NCBI GenBank assembly: GCA_025210965.1
Contig: JAOAQY010000181.1
Span: forward strand, 62,001-126,000
Length of the DNA stretch: 64,000 nucleotides
DNA from: Tissierellales bacterium
GTDB lineage: Bacteria > Bacillota > Clostridia > Tissierellales > JAOAQY01
Reading direction: 5' to 3'
The notes beneath the pieces are model-generated. The model was not told the DNA's origin. It saw only the letters and a program-made list of their open reading frames with translations, and ran no database searches. Below, piece by piece: positions 52,872 to 60,278 of this stretch (the stretch's first letter is position 1; each line of letters opens with the position of its first letter). The position numbers were made by a program, and so were the translations under genes.

Positions 52872-52900
52872 ATGAAGAGGATCACTATGACCCTCTTCAT
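52872..52900 (-). terminator. intra-operon hairpin of the GAAGAGG class
   Basis: ATGAAGAGG/CCTCTTCAT stem, then TTTTATTTATT on the minus strand, between 52938 and the methyltransferase gene. Confidence 0.55.
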
Positions 52901-52914
52901 AAAAACTAATAACT

Positions 52915-52929
52915 GACGAATAAATCGTC
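52915..52929 (-). promoter_or_regulatory. GACGN hairpin element, 3' to gene 52938
   Basis: GACGA, 5-base loop, TCGTC, 8 bases after the stop at 52938. Not next to a start codon, unlike most copies, but followed by the GAAGAGG hairpin and two more copies. Confidence 0.6.
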
Positions 52930-52937
52930 TTAAAAAA

Positions 52938-53621
52938 TTATTCAGCTAAAAGATCAATAACTTCTAGCCAATATAGATCATCAATATCAAAACAAAGATT
53001 GTATCTATCGAAAAGATTGACTTCTATAACATTATCTGAACTTGAAATCTTGAAATTATCCTGATCCATAATATTAAATCGGTTAAACAGTTTTTCAACA
53101 TCCAGTTCACACGTTGGTTGGGATTTTAAAATTTCTTCTAATTCAGACTCCACACTTTTTTGTAAACATTGTTCATAGAATCTTTGACTTAAACTCCTAT
53201 GTTCACAATATTCCCATGTTTTATTGTTTAGTTCAAATGCAATATCTTCATCAATAAAAAACAAGTTATTTAAAGTATGAGAATTATCAAGTATGCTTAT
53301 ATCATCAATTCTTTTCAAATACTTACTTTTTGTTTTATTTCCAATCCAAATATCTTCTTTAGGATAGATAGGATCTTCTTTCTTTAAAGATAGTTGGCCA
53401 TCAACTAATGATACACACGGAAATTCAGTTTGTACTTGGATGACTATCTTTCCGATTTCAGTATTCGACTCAACTACAAGACCATAACTTTCCTTTTTAT
53501 CATTAAACAAAGAAGTGTATATTAACACATCTCCTATTTGTGGAAAATCATATCCTAACTTTCCCCTTATAGTCTTAATAGTTTCTACTTTCTCCTTTAT
53601 TTCTTCATACATTTTAAACAT
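52938..53621 (-). CDS. PQIGD-motif protein (DUF4121-like), paralogue
   Basis: The 227-residue product contains KLGYDFPQIGDVLIY (about 20-34) and the segment FELNNKTWEYCEHRSLSQRFYEQC. Its neighbour encoded by 53718-54368 has the same order (YDRPQVGDQVFYY; NMKNRMWKYCDKRTDSEKQFEEK), so they are paralogues, and the product of 36533-36979 is a shorter relative. Probably the DUF4121 group. Function unknown. Confidence 0.6.
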   Translation of the reverse strand: MFKMYEEIKEKVETIKTIRGKLGYDFPQIGDVLIYTSLFNDKKESYGLVVESNTEIGKIVIQVQTEFPCVSLVDGQLSLKKEDPIYPKEDIWIGNKTKSKYLKRIDDISILDNSHTLNNLFFIDEDIAFELNNKTWEYCEHRSLSQRFYEQCLQKSVESELEEILKSQPTCELDVEKLFNRFNIMDQDNFKISSSDNVIEVNLFDRYNLCFDIDDLYWLEVIDLLAE

Positions 53622-53636
53622 AAAAACTCCTCCAAT

Positions 53637-53651
53637 GACGAATTGATCGTC
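53637..53651 (-). promoter_or_regulatory. GACGN hairpin element
   Basis: GACGA, 5-base loop, TCGTC, before GGAGGAG of gene 52938-53621. Confidence 0.7.
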
Positions 53652-53662
53652 TTAATAAACAT

Positions 53663-53686
53663 GAAGAGGATTAATTAATCCTCTTC
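53663..53686 (-). terminator. intra-operon hairpin of the GAAGAGG class
   Basis: GAAGAGGATTAA followed directly by its reverse complement, a perfect 24-bp palindrome between two paralogous genes. Little T-run follows. Same core as the hairpins at 36466, 52872 and 54661. Confidence 0.5.
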
Positions 53687-53717
53687 TACAAAAACTTTCA
53701 TTAATAAAACTTCTTAC

Positions 53718-54368
53718 TTAATAAATTCCTTTTCTATCTTCAAAATTCCAGAACGAACCAAAAAAATTATACTCAATCATATATCTATCAAAAATTACTC
53801 CCGACAAAGAGTAATTTGTCTCATTCAAATCTTTAAGGTTTTCTTTACCAAATACCTCTAGATTTGATATTACTTCTTCATTAGTTTTTGGTTTTACATG
53901 GTAAATATCATAATTAAGAACATTAATTACACCCTTACCAGTTTTTTCTTCAAACTGTTTTTCAGAATCTGTTCTTTTATCGCAATACTTCCACATTCTA
54001 TTCTTCATATTAATATGAAGTTCCGTCCCCTTAATAACAAATCTTTTGTAAGAATCACTCAGATCAATAAATAGGCTTTCACTTTTATCCGACAACATAT
54101 TTTCTTCATCATAGAAAATAGTTGTATATGGTTTTGACTTAATATCTATTCGAAGGTGAGAACCTTCAACATAAATAGGCCCTAATTTATTTGACAATAC
54201 CAGTTTTCCGTTAGGTTCTGACTCAATCACAGTTAAATAAACCATATCAGACTCATCTTCTTCACAATAGTAAAAAACTTGATCACCAACTTGTGGCCTA
54301 TCATATCCTAATCTATCTCTAACATTACCTAAATGTCTTACCGTATTTAAAACGCTTTCTTTATTCAT
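53718..54368 (-). CDS. PQVGD-motif protein (DUF4121-like), paralogue
   Basis: ATG 54368 follows AGGAGGA. The longer frame to 54395 runs through the hairpin, so I reject it. The 216-residue product is the tandem paralogue of 52938-53621 and starts MNKESVLNTVRHLGNVRDRL with YDRPQVGDQVFYY after it. Function unknown. It is in operon C between the small protein at 54402 and its paralogue. Confidence 0.6.
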   Translation of the reverse strand: MNKESVLNTVRHLGNVRDRLGYDRPQVGDQVFYYCEEDESDMVYLTVIESEPNGKLVLSNKLGPIYVEGSHLRIDIKSKPYTTIFYDEENMLSDKSESLFIDLSDSYKRFVIKGTELHINMKNRMWKYCDKRTDSEKQFEEKTGKGVINVLNYDIYHVKPKTNEEVISNLEVFGKENLKDLNETNYSLSGVIFDRYMIEYNFFGSFWNFEDRKGIY

Positions 54369-54385
54369 AAAAATCCTCCTAAAAT

Positions 54386-54399
54386 GACGAATCATCGTC
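54386..54399 (-). promoter_or_regulatory. GACGN hairpin element
   Basis: GACGA, 4-base loop, TCGTC, right after the stop of gene 54402-54623 and before the SD of 53718-54368. Confidence 0.7.
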
Positions 54400-54401
54400 T
54401 T

Positions 54402-54623
54402 CTAATGAATGTACTCAATCTCCCATTGTTGGTTTTGATCAAGATAACATGTTACCCAATACTTATCTTGAACAATTAATCTAACAGTTTGCTCAATACC
54501 AAGAAATGAATTACAAGGTCTATAAACAACTTTAAATTCTCCTGGGAAATATGTTTGAAATATTTTTTCTACTTCATCTGCATTTACAGGTTCCGTAGAT
54601 AGTATTTCTTCTACATACTTCAT
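54402..54623 (-). CDS. small hypothetical protein
   Basis: The 73-residue product is acidic at the N-terminus with a beta-rich C-terminus (VRLIVQDKYWVTCYLDQNQQW). It has a GGAGGTG site but, unlike its neighbours, no GACGN hairpin, only the GAAGAGG hairpin at 54661-54684 upstream. Function unknown. Confidence 0.55.
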   Translation of the reverse strand: MKYVEEILSTEPVNADEVEKIFQTYFPGEFKVVYRPCNSFLGIEQTVRLIVQDKYWVTCYLDQNQQWEIEYIH

Positions 54624-54660
54624 AATAAAACTTCACCTCCATAGATTGATATTGGGAAAT

Positions 54661-54684
54661 GAAGAGGAAGATAACTTCCTCTTC
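54661..54684 (-). terminator. intra-operon hairpin of the GAAGAGG class
   Basis: GAAGAGGAAG, loop of 4, exact complement, between 54695 and 54623. Not followed by a strong T-run. Confidence 0.5.
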
Positions 54685-54694
54685 AAGTTAGTAA

Positions 54695-55036
54695 CTAGTC
54701 TAAGTCTAAAACTACATCCTTAAACTTAATTACTTTTCCACCATCAAGTTCTAAGAAGATGATGAAAGATTTTTCAAACAAACCATCTGAATAAGTAATT
54801 TTTAAACTCTTAGACTCATCAAGTCTTTGAGCTTTACTCACTATCTTATCCAATGATGGTTCCACACCATTATCGCTCTGTCTCTCAAATTCACTAACAA
54901 TATAGTTAGCAATTTCATCAGCTTGATTCTGATACTCTTCTTTAGTGAATTTTTCTACACCATTCACTAAAAAGAACCCAAGAACAACAACAATAATAAC
55001 TGGTGCCATACTAAATCTTTTCTTCTTTTTACTCAT
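54695..55036 (-). CDS. membrane-anchored small protein, first gene of operon C
   Basis: The 113-residue product has a basic N-terminus, one TM segment (about 10-27) and a soluble charged domain of about 85 residues, probably outside the cytoplasm. It follows leader C and three hairpin elements. GGAGG precedes ATG 55036. Confidence 0.6.
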   Translation of the reverse strand: MSKKKKRFSMAPVIIVVVLGFFLVNGVEKFTKEEYQNQADEIANYIVSEFERQSDNGVEPSLDKIVSKAQRLDESKSLKITYSDGLFEKSFIIFLELDGGKVIKFKDVVLDLD

Positions 55037-55051
55037 AAAAAACCTCCAAAT

Positions 55052-55130
55052 GACGAATAATCGTCTTAATAAAATGTAACTGACAATAAACTTGTCTTAC
55101 ATAACACCTGAAACCTGACGTATAAACGTC
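55052..55130 (-). promoter_or_regulatory. three GACGN-type hairpins before the first gene of operon C
   Basis: GACGA/TCGTC (55052-55065), GACAA/TTGTC (55082-55096) and GACGT/ACGTC (55117-55130). Three copies in tandem with pairs changed in a compensatory way at positions four and five. Confidence 0.7.
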
Positions 55131-55318
55131 TTAATAAATCCTCCCTTCTCAAAAAACTAAAAAACTCGCAAGAAATTTAAAAAATTAAAAATCTTCCGAG
55201 TTTCAAACAAAATTAAAAACACTAGAATAATAATCTAATTATTCTACAACTAAAAATGCCACTATTTCAATCTAGAAACAGCTTTAAAAATAAAAAATTA
55301 ATATGTCTTCATTATAGC
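55131..55318 (-). promoter_or_regulatory. leader C: promoter, twin UAGAUU hairpins, terminator
   Basis: TATAAT at about 55313-55318; P1 CTGTTTC, UAGAUU, GAAATAG (55262-55281); P2 TAGAATAAT, UAGAUU, ATTATTCTA (55223-55246); terminator AACTCGGAAGA...TCTTGCGAGTT (55163-55202) followed by TTTTTAG. Stem sequences differ from leaders A and B while pairing and loop are kept, strong covariation evidence for RNA structure. Confidence 0.75.
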
Positions 55319-55393
55319 ATTATTGCAAAAAAATAACAATAATATTTGACAAAATTAAGATTTACTAGCCGTATTTTCAAAGTTATGTAATAT

Positions 55394-55863
55394 TTATATA
55401 CCAATCTCATCATGGTAATTTTGTAAAGTAGAATACTTACAAAGCAATTGATTAGATTTTATATGTTGCTTATTATAAGCCTTTCTATATTTATCTATAT
55501 ATCTTTCCATTCCTTTTTTAACTAAATAGTCTTTTCCTTTAAGATAACTATGCTCATCATTACTTATGTATACTATGCCTGCCTCTGTTCGTATATCATT
55601 CTTTTTTCCACAATAACAGCTTTTGAAAAATCCAACCCCGCATTCCCCATACCATTGGATATATTTTCTCTCTTTTTCGCATTTGTGATATTAGACGAAG
55701 GAAAAAAATAATCATGTCTTATAGAACTTCTTAGCGGTATTGCAAATGTAAGGTTATTAATATCTACAACAAAAACTGAATATGGTCTATCAACTTTCTT
55801 CTCAATTTCTTTTAAATGATCATTATTATTATAAAAATCTAATGTCAACAATTCAAATTTCAA
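55394..55863 (-). pseudogene. type III (ToxN/CptN/AbiQ-type) toxin, frame broken at an A6 run
   Basis: The start is TTG 55863 with AAGGAGT upstream, so the apparent ATG at 55899 inside the terminator is rejected. The frame MKFELLTLDF... contains RPYSVFVVDINNLTFAIPL and GLDFSKAVIVE, matching the pattern of type III toxin endoribonucleases (R-PY...inn..y.iPL..S). At an A6 run (55602-55607) the frame is lost. Adding one A restores KNDIRTEAGIVYISNDEH and a helical C-terminus to TAA 55394-55396, a protein of about 156 residues, a normal length for CptN-type toxins. The tandem-repeat RNA and terminator upstream complete the locus. Confidence 0.65.
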
Positions 55864-55884
55864 AACTATACTCCTTCCTTCAAA

Positions 55885-55916
55885 AAAAATAGTCCTCAAA
55901 ATTAAGGACTATTTTT
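55885..55916 (-). terminator. terminator between antitoxin repeats and toxin
   Basis: AAAAATAGTCCT pairs with its complement, T8 on the minus strand. Type III loci characteristically have a terminator at this place that lets a fraction of transcripts reach the toxin. Confidence 0.7.
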
Positions 55917-55920
55917 AACA

Positions 55921-56078
55921 TCTTCTTTTGAACTTTTTTTTGATTAATTGCTCGCGTTCTACGAGCATATCTTCTTTTTGAACTTTTTTTTGATTAATTG
56001 CTCGCGTTCTACGAGCATATCTTCTTTTTGAACTTTTTTTTGATTAATTGCTCGCGTTCTACGAGCATATCTTCTTTC
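55921..56078 (-). ncRNA. type III antitoxin RNA: three 50-nt pseudoknot repeats
   Basis: About three identical 50-bp units. On the RNA strand each has a GCUCG/CGAGC stem (55950-55966, 56000-56016, 56050-56066) whose loop UAGAACG contains GAAC, complementary to GUUC about 17 nt downstream, so each unit can form an H-type pseudoknot as in ToxI antitoxins. Units are identical except one T in the last. Position and order (repeats, terminator, toxin) fit the type III architecture. Confidence 0.65.
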
Positions 56079-56161
56079 ACTTTTATACTATCACTTTACA
56101 ATATAATATTACCCGAAAATTATAAAAAATCAACACTATTATATAATAATTATCAATAAAA

Positions 56162-57238
56162 CTACATACTTACAGGTAAAACAAGATACTTAAAATTGTC
56201 ACCACTACTAAAGAACACAGGTGACTTAGAATCCTTTAGAAACAATTTTATGTTTCCCATCAAGCTCTTTAGTCCATCTAATAAAAAAGACGGATTAAGG
56301 GCGATTTTAAACGTTTCGTCTGTATTTTTATTGCAGACCACATTATCAATACACTCACCTATTTCAGCTATAGCGGAAATAGATAATAATTCATCATCTG
56401 AATTACTTAGCACAATGTACTTTTTCTGTCCCTCTTTTGCCAATAAAGAAACTCTTTGTACTGAACTTATTAAGCTATTACTATCTATCTCAATGCAGAT
56501 AGGATTATTATTAACTAAGTGTTTATAATTAATATAATTCCCTTCCTGATAAATAGACTCAATAATCACATTATTGAATTCTAACCTAATCCTATCTTCC
56601 TTAGAAATAATAACTATATCCTCGTCACAAATATCCTTTGTTAACCTAACTATCTCTGACACTGATTTATTAGGTAAAATCCCTGAAAACTTTCCTTCAA
56701 CTGAATAATCTAGCTTATTAGTTGCCAATCTGTAACCATCAGTGGCTACAAATTCTATAGATTTATTTTCAGCATTTATAAAAACACCGTTTAATATAGG
56801 TCTACTTACATCTGCAGTTGCGACCATAACACTTGTAAGACAGTTTGCAAAATCCATTCCATTTACTACAATCTCTTCACTGTCCAACTTTTCGCTTGTT
56901 GGAAATTCAGAATTGCAAATGGCTAACTCAAAATTGATCTTACCACAAACAATTTTCAACACATCAGAGTCTACTTCCAACTCTAATATACTTTGTGGCA
57001 TCTTATTAATTACATTATGGAACAACTTACAATTAACACTACAATTCATTGTTTCATTGAAAAATCCATCAAGCATTAATTTACTTTCAATACTTGTGGT
57101 AAAATCAGTTGCTTTTAAAACCACTTCATTATCTTCAACTGATAAATTGACACAATCAGTAATATCAACATCATTTTTCTTAGCAACTCCCATAACACTT
57201 TTAATACCTCTTAGTAATTCCATTTTCTCAATTTTCAT
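56162..57238 (-). CDS. dnaN: DNA polymerase III beta sliding clamp
   Basis: The 358-residue product has the three-domain clamp pattern: KIEKMELLRGIKSV at the start, SRPILNGVFI (about 140-149) and ATDGYRLATNKL (about 158-169) in domain 2, and a C-terminal LPVSM. It tethers the polymerase to DNA. A plasmid-borne second clamp may recruit plasmid proteins with QLSLF motifs, such as the SNF2 helicase and the product of 35527-35751. It is the only gene behind leader D. Confidence 0.93.
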   Translation of the reverse strand: MKIEKMELLRGIKSVMGVAKKNDVDITDCVNLSVEDNEVVLKATDFTTSIESKLMLDGFFNETMNCSVNCKLFHNVINKMPQSILELEVDSDVLKIVCGKINFELAICNSEFPTSEKLDSEEIVVNGMDFANCLTSVMVATADVSRPILNGVFINAENKSIEFVATDGYRLATNKLDYSVEGKFSGILPNKSVSEIVRLTKDICDEDIVIISKEDRIRLEFNNVIIESIYQEGNYINYKHLVNNNPICIEIDSNSLISSVQRVSLLAKEGQKKYIVLSNSDDELLSISAIAEIGECIDNVVCNKNTDETFKIALNPSFLLDGLKSLMGNIKLFLKDSKSPVFFSSGDNFKYLVLPVSM

Positions 57239-57252
57239 AAAAATCCTCCTAT

Positions 57253-57302
57253 GACGAATAATCGTCTTAATAAATTAATAACTCCATGACGTATAAAACG
57301 TC
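57253..57302 (-). promoter_or_regulatory. two GACGN hairpins before dnaN
   Basis: GACGA/TCGTC (57253-57266) next to the SD and GACGT/ACGTC (57288-57302) further up. Confidence 0.7.
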
Positions 57303-57476
57303 TTAATAAATATTTCAAAAAACAAAATACCCTCGGAACATAATATCCCCAGGACAATTATTTTTAAAAACCTATACTGTGTCAAAAATCTATTTGATCA
57401 CAAAGTTAAAATGCCACTAATTCAATCTAGAATCAGCTTAAATAATAAAAAATAGTATAAATGTATTATAATACAA
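57303..57476 (-). promoter_or_regulatory. leader D of dnaN: promoter, twin UAGAUU hairpins, terminator
   Basis: TATAAT at about 57468-57473; P1 CTGATTC, UAGAUU, GAATTAG (57417-57436); P2 TGTG-bulge-TCAAA, UAGAUU, TTTGACACA (57378-57402); terminator-like CCTGGGGA/TTCCGAGG (57331-57353) with T-rich tail. Same plan as leaders A, B and C. Confidence 0.7.
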
Positions 57477-57547
57477 TTTTACCCACAGTTCAAATTAGAA
57501 ACCAAAAAAATCATAAGCTTTTAACAATCCCAACGTCTATTTTTTCT

Positions 57548-58153
57548 TCATGTACTCCAATAATTTAACTTAACCATTGAATACTTTTTAATTTCCGGTA
57601 TATAGAATACAAAGATTCTTTCTGCTAAATATCCCAATTGAGAACCATATGTATCACAATTTACATCAATCATATTATGAGTAATGAGTTCATTTGAACC
57701 AATTTCTCCTGCAACACAGCAGGGATACTGTAAGTTTTCTGTATCGAAGTCAAAAATAAATTTATATGTACCATTGATCTCATTTACTTGATTAGCTTCC
57801 TCTTTATAAAGATTAATTATCTCCCAAGTTTCCATATCAATATGTTCTGCTTCTAAAGTCACAGAATGCTCAATTTTATACTCATCCCGAAATAACAATT
57901 TAATACTATGAGAACTTTCTCTCCTATCAAGCACGCTCTGTATAATTAATGATGCCTCTTCACCAGGATACTCATTCTTATAATTTCGTTCACAATCATC
58001 GTAATACTCTTCTAAGGTAAATTCGATAAGATCTATAAGTCTTTTAAGAGCTTTATTTTTGCAATCATACTCACTTAAACTATCTTTATAGCCTAAAAGT
58101 GTGGAAACAAGCATAGACCTCTCGTAATTTGACAAATCTTTTAAACTAATCAT
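57548..58153 (-). CDS. hypothetical protein, paralogue of the next gene
   Basis: The 201-residue product shares SLEEYYDD/DFYDEVEDHY-type helices, the EAEHIDMETWEI..LYKEEA segment, and MIDVNCDTYGSQLGYLAERIFVFYIPE with the product of 58175-58951. It is acidic and soluble. No GACGN hairpin. GGAGGGATG precedes the ATG, so it is outside the hairpin regulon. Function unknown. Confidence 0.6.
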   Translation of the reverse strand: MISLKDLSNYERSMLVSTLLGYKDSLSEYDCKNKALKRLIDLIEFTLEEYYDDCERNYKNEYPGEEASLIIQSVLDRRESSHSIKLLFRDEYKIEHSVTLEAEHIDMETWEIINLYKEEANQVNEINGTYKFIFDFDTENLQYPCCVAGEIGSNELITHNMIDVNCDTYGSQLGYLAERIFVFYIPEIKKYSMVKLNYWST

Positions 58154-58174
58154 AATTCATCCCTCCTTTGTTCA

Positions 58175-58951
58175 TCATAAACATGGATATTTCACTTCAA
58201 CAATTGCATACTTTTCTTCTTCAGGAATATAATAAATATAAATTCTTTCTGCTAAAGCTCCCATATCAGTTCCTATAACATCAGAATTTACATCAATCAT
58301 ATTTCCCTTAATTGTTTCCTCTGATGAAACAAAAGGTCCTGAATTGCAATAAGGTAATTCGAGCTTACTGAGTTCGGGTTCATAGACAAAATTATAAGTA
58401 TAATTACCATCGTTACCACTCTCCGCCTCTTCTTTATACAAACACATAATTTTCCAAGTTTCTAGGTCAATATGCTCAGCTTCAAGTGTTCTTATAACTG
58501 TATTATTTTCACAAAGCATTCCTTTATCTATGAAATTCCATGTTATTTGATGAGATTTTTCTGATTTATTTAATATACTCTCAATAATATTACAAGCTTT
58601 ATATCCCGGAAAAACTATAGAATAATGATCCTCGACTTCATCATAAAAATCATTAAGACTATAGTTTACTCCTTCAATCATCTCACACAATGACAATGTC
58701 CTAATTTTCTTTTCCTCACAATTTTTATGAATATAATTTAAAATGGCATTAGAAATTGGACCTCCCCAATAATCATCGTAATAATATTCTTTAGTTGATT
58801 CAAAAAATGTTTCTAAACTTAATTCTAGAATATTATGTACTTTAAATAACTGTTCTGCCTTTTCATTTTCTTCCAACTCATATATATATTTCAGTATCTC
58901 TGCTGAAAGAAACAATCTTTGCATTTGACATAATTCATTTACATCAATCAT
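58175..58951 (-). CDS. hypothetical protein, tandem paralogue
   Basis: The 258-residue product is homologous to that of 57548-58153 (EAEHIDLETWKIMCLYKEEAE; MIDVNSDVIGTDMGALAERIYIYYIPE), with an extra N-terminal helical part. Acidic, soluble. A GGAGGG site precedes ATG 58951. Function unknown. Adjacent to a membrane protein gene. Confidence 0.6.
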   Translation of the reverse strand: MIDVNELCQMQRLFLSAEILKYIYELEENEKAEQLFKVHNILELSLETFFESTKEYYYDDYWGGPISNAILNYIHKNCEEKKIRTLSLCEMIEGVNYSLNDFYDEVEDHYSIVFPGYKACNIIESILNKSEKSHQITWNFIDKGMLCENNTVIRTLEAEHIDLETWKIMCLYKEEAESGNDGNYTYNFVYEPELSKLELPYCNSGPFVSSEETIKGNMIDVNSDVIGTDMGALAERIYIYYIPEEEKYAIVEVKYPCL

Positions 58952-58974
58952 ATGCTACCCTCCCTAATACTTTT

Positions 58975-59517
58975 CTAATAAGTTAAACCCTCATTTAGCA
59001 AGTTTGCTACCTCTAAATATCTCAGTTTAACAGTGTAATCAAAATAAACCAAAGAGGTCGTAAATATCAGAAACACAGATATAAGTATATCTCTAATACT
59101 AAAACTCTGTAGATTAGCTTTAATATCAATTAAAAACAACAAGATAAATATTGTAGCTAGAAACTTAAATATCAGAAATCTTTTCTTTTTCCATTTTTGT
59201 TTCCTTTTAATTTTTTTTGGTGTTAACCCTTTGAAATTCAAGACCTCTAATATTGTTTCTTTTGGCTGTGAATTATCTAATATTACCTGTATTTTATCCC
59301 TTACATCCTTTCTCTTGTATGTTTTAACTAAAATATGATACAGTAGTGCAACCCAAATTACTAGGTCAGGAACTAATACCTTGAATGCCATAAGTATAAA
59401 TCCTAATATCATAAGTATATTTATTATTATTAATATCTTCTTCTTTTCTTTGAAAACTATCTTATCTACATCATTTTCAGAGTTTATCTCCAGTAGTTCC
59501 CTGATTTCATTATCCAT
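58975..59517 (-). CDS. membrane protein, unknown
   Basis: ATG 59517 has AAGGAGAAT upstream, shorter than the open frame to 59565. The 180-residue product has hydrophobic pairs at about 33-70 and 115-160 with a basic linker containing KKIKRKQKWKKKR. Driven by the shared-class promoter at 59554-59572. Family unknown. Confidence 0.6.
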   Translation of the reverse strand: MDNEIRELLEINSENDVDKIVFKEKKKILIIINILMILGFILMAFKVLVPDLVIWVALLYHILVKTYKRKDVRDKIQVILDNSQPKETILEVLNFKGLTPKKIKRKQKWKKKRFLIFKFLATIFILLFLIDIKANLQSFSIRDILISVFLIFTTSLVYFDYTVKLRYLEVANLLNEGLTY

Positions 59518-59553
59518 CTGTATTCTCCTTAATAATATTGTGCGAACAAGTTT

Positions 59554-59572
59554 ATTATAACACAATATATAT
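59554..59572 (-). promoter_or_regulatory. ATATATATTGTGTTATAAT-class promoter
   Basis: Minus-strand copy of the shared string with -10 at 59554-59559, 37 bases before ATG 59517. Confidence 0.6.
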
Positions 59573-59598
59573 GTTGTGCTTAATAAAGTTATAAAATG

Positions 59599-60153
59599 TT
59601 ATCTAAACCAATTTTTTACCTCTTCTTTTGCACTATCTGTAGATAATAGTCCTAGTATTTCCTCTAGTAGTATATCTGTAGGTGTACAAAATTTGTTTAT
59701 ATCTTGTATACTTCTAGGTGCTTGTTGACTAATAATGAGTTTTTGTATTTCATCTTGAATTCTATTTTTCTGATCTTTAGGTAAATTACTTTTTATTATA
59801 GATACTTTAGAGAATATAGTACTCGAATCTTGTTGAAGACCAATGCTAACTGAATATTTTAATGATGAGTTCATTACTTTGCTAATTAATTTATAAACAT
59901 CTTTTAATTCATCATTATTTAGAACTCCTTCACCTTTACATACAAAACATTCTTCACCATAAAGTTTCCCCTCGCCAAAACATGCAAAGCAATCTACTGA
60001 CTCCTTTCTTATGTCAAAAATTATCCTATCGTCTTCCATAATAAATAATGCCTGGTCCCCTCTCTTTATATTAAGCAGTTCACAAACCTCTTTAGGAATT
60101 GTAATTTGTCTTTTACTTGTAACAGTAGATTTTAAATTAATTTTCTTATCCAT
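59599..60153 (-). CDS. AbrB-like regulator with zinc-binding pair
   Basis: ATG 60153 follows AGGAGGAT. The 184-residue product begins with a swapped-hairpin AbrB/SpoVT-type DNA-binding domain (STVTSKRQITIPKEVCELLNI, then GDQALFIMEDDRIIF; about 9-50), then CFACFGEGKLYGEECFVCKGEG (about 58-80), CxxC pairs likely to bind zinc. The C-terminus is helical. A 10-bp inverted repeat at 60170-60229 directly upstream looks like its operator. Probable autoregulator of the region. Confidence 0.7.
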   Translation of the reverse strand: MDKKINLKSTVTSKRQITIPKEVCELLNIKRGDQALFIMEDDRIIFDIRKESVDCFACFGEGKLYGEECFVCKGEGVLNNDELKDVYKLISKVMNSSLKYSVSIGLQQDSSTIFSKVSIIKSNLPKDQKNRIQDEIQKLIISQQAPRSIQDINKFCTPTDILLEEILGLLSTDSAKEEVKNWFR

Positions 60154-60169
60154 AAACATCCTCCTTGTT

Positions 60170-60229
60170 TTTCCGTGATAAATCAAGTATAAACTATTTA
60201 TTTTTATTAATCAAGGATAATCACGGAAA
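60170..60229 (-). promoter_or_regulatory. operator-like inverted repeat upstream of the AbrB-like gene
   Basis: TTTCCGTGAT (60170-60179) and ATCACGGAAA (60220-60229) are exact inverted repeats 40 bases apart, each flanked by ATCAAG (60182-60187 and 60210-60215). Confidence 0.55.
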
Positions 60230-60232
60230 TGG

Positions 60233-60268
60233 TATAAAAAAATAGAAGCATTCATTATGAATACTTCT
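60233..60268 (-). terminator. intrinsic terminator of operon E
   Basis: AGAAGCATTCA/TGAATACTTCT with a 3-base loop and a minus-strand T7 run, after the ArdC-like gene. Confidence 0.7.
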
Positions 60269-60278
60269 AAAAATTAGA

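Noticed and set aside
55573-55899. 108-aa protein from ATG 55899
   Set aside because: The start lies in the terminator stem and has no ribosome binding site; TTG 55863 with AAGGAGT is better, and the stop at 55573 is the frameshift product.
55921-56078. CRISPR array or replication iterons
   Set aside because: The units are contiguous with no unique spacers. Iterons are possible, but the stem-loop with pseudoknot pairing, the terminator and the toxin-like gene fit a type III antitoxin better.
56742-57254. 170-aa plus-strand frame
   Set aside because: It is a shadow of dnaN on the other strand, with a composition typical of antisense translation.
55036-57548. Replication origin next to dnaN
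   Set aside because: No DnaA-box cluster, AT-rich unwinding repeats or initiator gene were seen. The repeats there are explained by the toxin-antitoxin locus.
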